Part shown: one piece after another, positions 35,568 through 35,885 of the stretch
Layout: every line of letters starts with the position of its first letter
How positions within the stretch are numbered: the stretch's first letter is position 1
Origin: Ruminobacter sp.
Lineage (GTDB): Bacteria; Pseudomonadota; Gammaproteobacteria; Enterobacterales; Succinivibrionaceae
Reading direction: 5' to 3'
Assembly: GCA_017940385.1 (NCBI GenBank)
Contig: JAGAYS010000063.1
Coordinates: forward strand, 1 to 35,885
Length of the DNA stretch: 35,885 nucleotides
Made by a program: the position numbers and the translations under genes
The notes under the pieces: generated by a model
What the model saw: only the letters and a program-made list of their open reading frames with translations
Databases searched by the model: none
What the model was told of the DNA's origin: nothing

Positions 35568-35612
35568 GTACTTATAATAAATTCTTCCGAAAAATTCATA
35601 TATTAGTAAATG

Positions 35613-35622
35613 AAAACGTTTT
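35613..35622. promoter_or_regulatory. LacI-family-like operator upstream of the amylase promoter
   Basis: AAAACGTTTT is a perfect palindrome with central CG, the common form of LacI/GalR-family operators. It sits about 50 bases upstream of the amylase -10, where an activator or repressor could act. No regulator gene is in the window. Confidence 0.35.
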
Positions 35623-35885
35623 TTGTTAAACAATTGTGACAATAATGTATGTTTTAATAAAGTTAATTTTTAACACGATGTATAAATATGGGAGAGGGAT
35701 GAGATATCAGTTGTAAAAATGTTTATTTATCCCAAAAAAATATGACTTTTCGGAAAAAATAGCAGAAGTTTGATATATTTTAGCTAAAGGGGCATCTCGG
35801 TGTCCCGTTACGCATGCGGATAAGCATAAATTCCAAAAATATGCGAAGATGTAAAAACAAAAGCGAAAAATAATAAAAATAGATC
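35623..35885. other. AT-rich intergenic end of the window
   Basis: No gene or terminator is seen. The stretch is very AT-rich with homopolymer A and T runs and probably holds further control sequence for the amylase or for a gene beyond the window. Confidence 0.4.

Noticed and set aside
1-35885. Search for tRNA, rRNA, CRISPR array and insertion sequences
   Set aside because: No cloverleaf, rRNA-like stretch, regular repeat-spacer pattern or transposase was recognised by reading; a computed search could still find short RNAs.

Overview
The window looks like a chromosome segment from a gammaproteobacterium, most likely a gut or rumen member of the Succinivibrionaceae. That placement is inference. 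It rests on an aryl-polyene-type gene set, a class I iron-sulfur fumarase, a GH13 alpha-amylase lipoprotein, an NhaP2-type antiporter and several Sel1-repeat proteins in one moderate-GC segment. No rRNA, tRNA or CRISPR array was seen.

Region 1 (1-6126) is the right-hand end of a prophage. It runs from the 3' end of an upstream phage gene through an unrecognised tail protein, a DUF1833-like tail protein, an NlpC/P60-like tail assembly protein and a large TipJ/host-specificity protein. Two accessory genes follow: a GT8 glycosyltransferase with all its motifs and a small repeat protein. The prophage ends against a host gene (6147-6779) that keeps only the C-terminal part of a surface carbohydrate-binding-type protein, so the phage or an associated rearrangement probably interrupted that gene.

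Region 2 (6859-9433) holds an AGCS alanine/glycine:cation symporter on the minus strand and, divergently, an unrecognised four-helix membrane protein.

Region 3 (9530-22250) is an aryl polyene (APE)-type fatty-acid-like gene cluster in two blocks. Block A (plus strand) has a GT2 glycosyltransferase, LPLAT acyltransferase, 4HBT thioesterase, LolA-like carrier, MMPL exporter, ketosynthase and hotdog dehydratase, closed by a terminator. A HAD phosphatase on the minus strand follows. Block B (plus strand) has a ketoreductase, a second ketosynthase, a COG4648-like membrane protein and an O-methyltransferase. Chain extension would use the ketosynthases, ketoreductase and dehydratase; the acyltransferase, glycosyltransferase, LolA and MMPL proteins would assemble and move a lipid-linked pigment to the outer membrane. 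The acyl carrier proteins, AMP ligase and second dehydratase usual for such clusters are not in the window, and the dehydratase that is present has Gln where the catalytic His is expected.

Region 4 (22355-35885) is general host sequence: a cysteine-rich Sel1-like exported protein, class I fumarase, a GT2 glycosyltransferase, a 1345-residue membrane-anchored Sel1-repeat protein, an NhaP2-like antiporter and a GH13 alpha-amylase lipoprotein. The amylase has an extended -10 promoter with a LacI-family-like palindrome upstream. Several hairpin terminators and sigma70-type promoters separate these genes.
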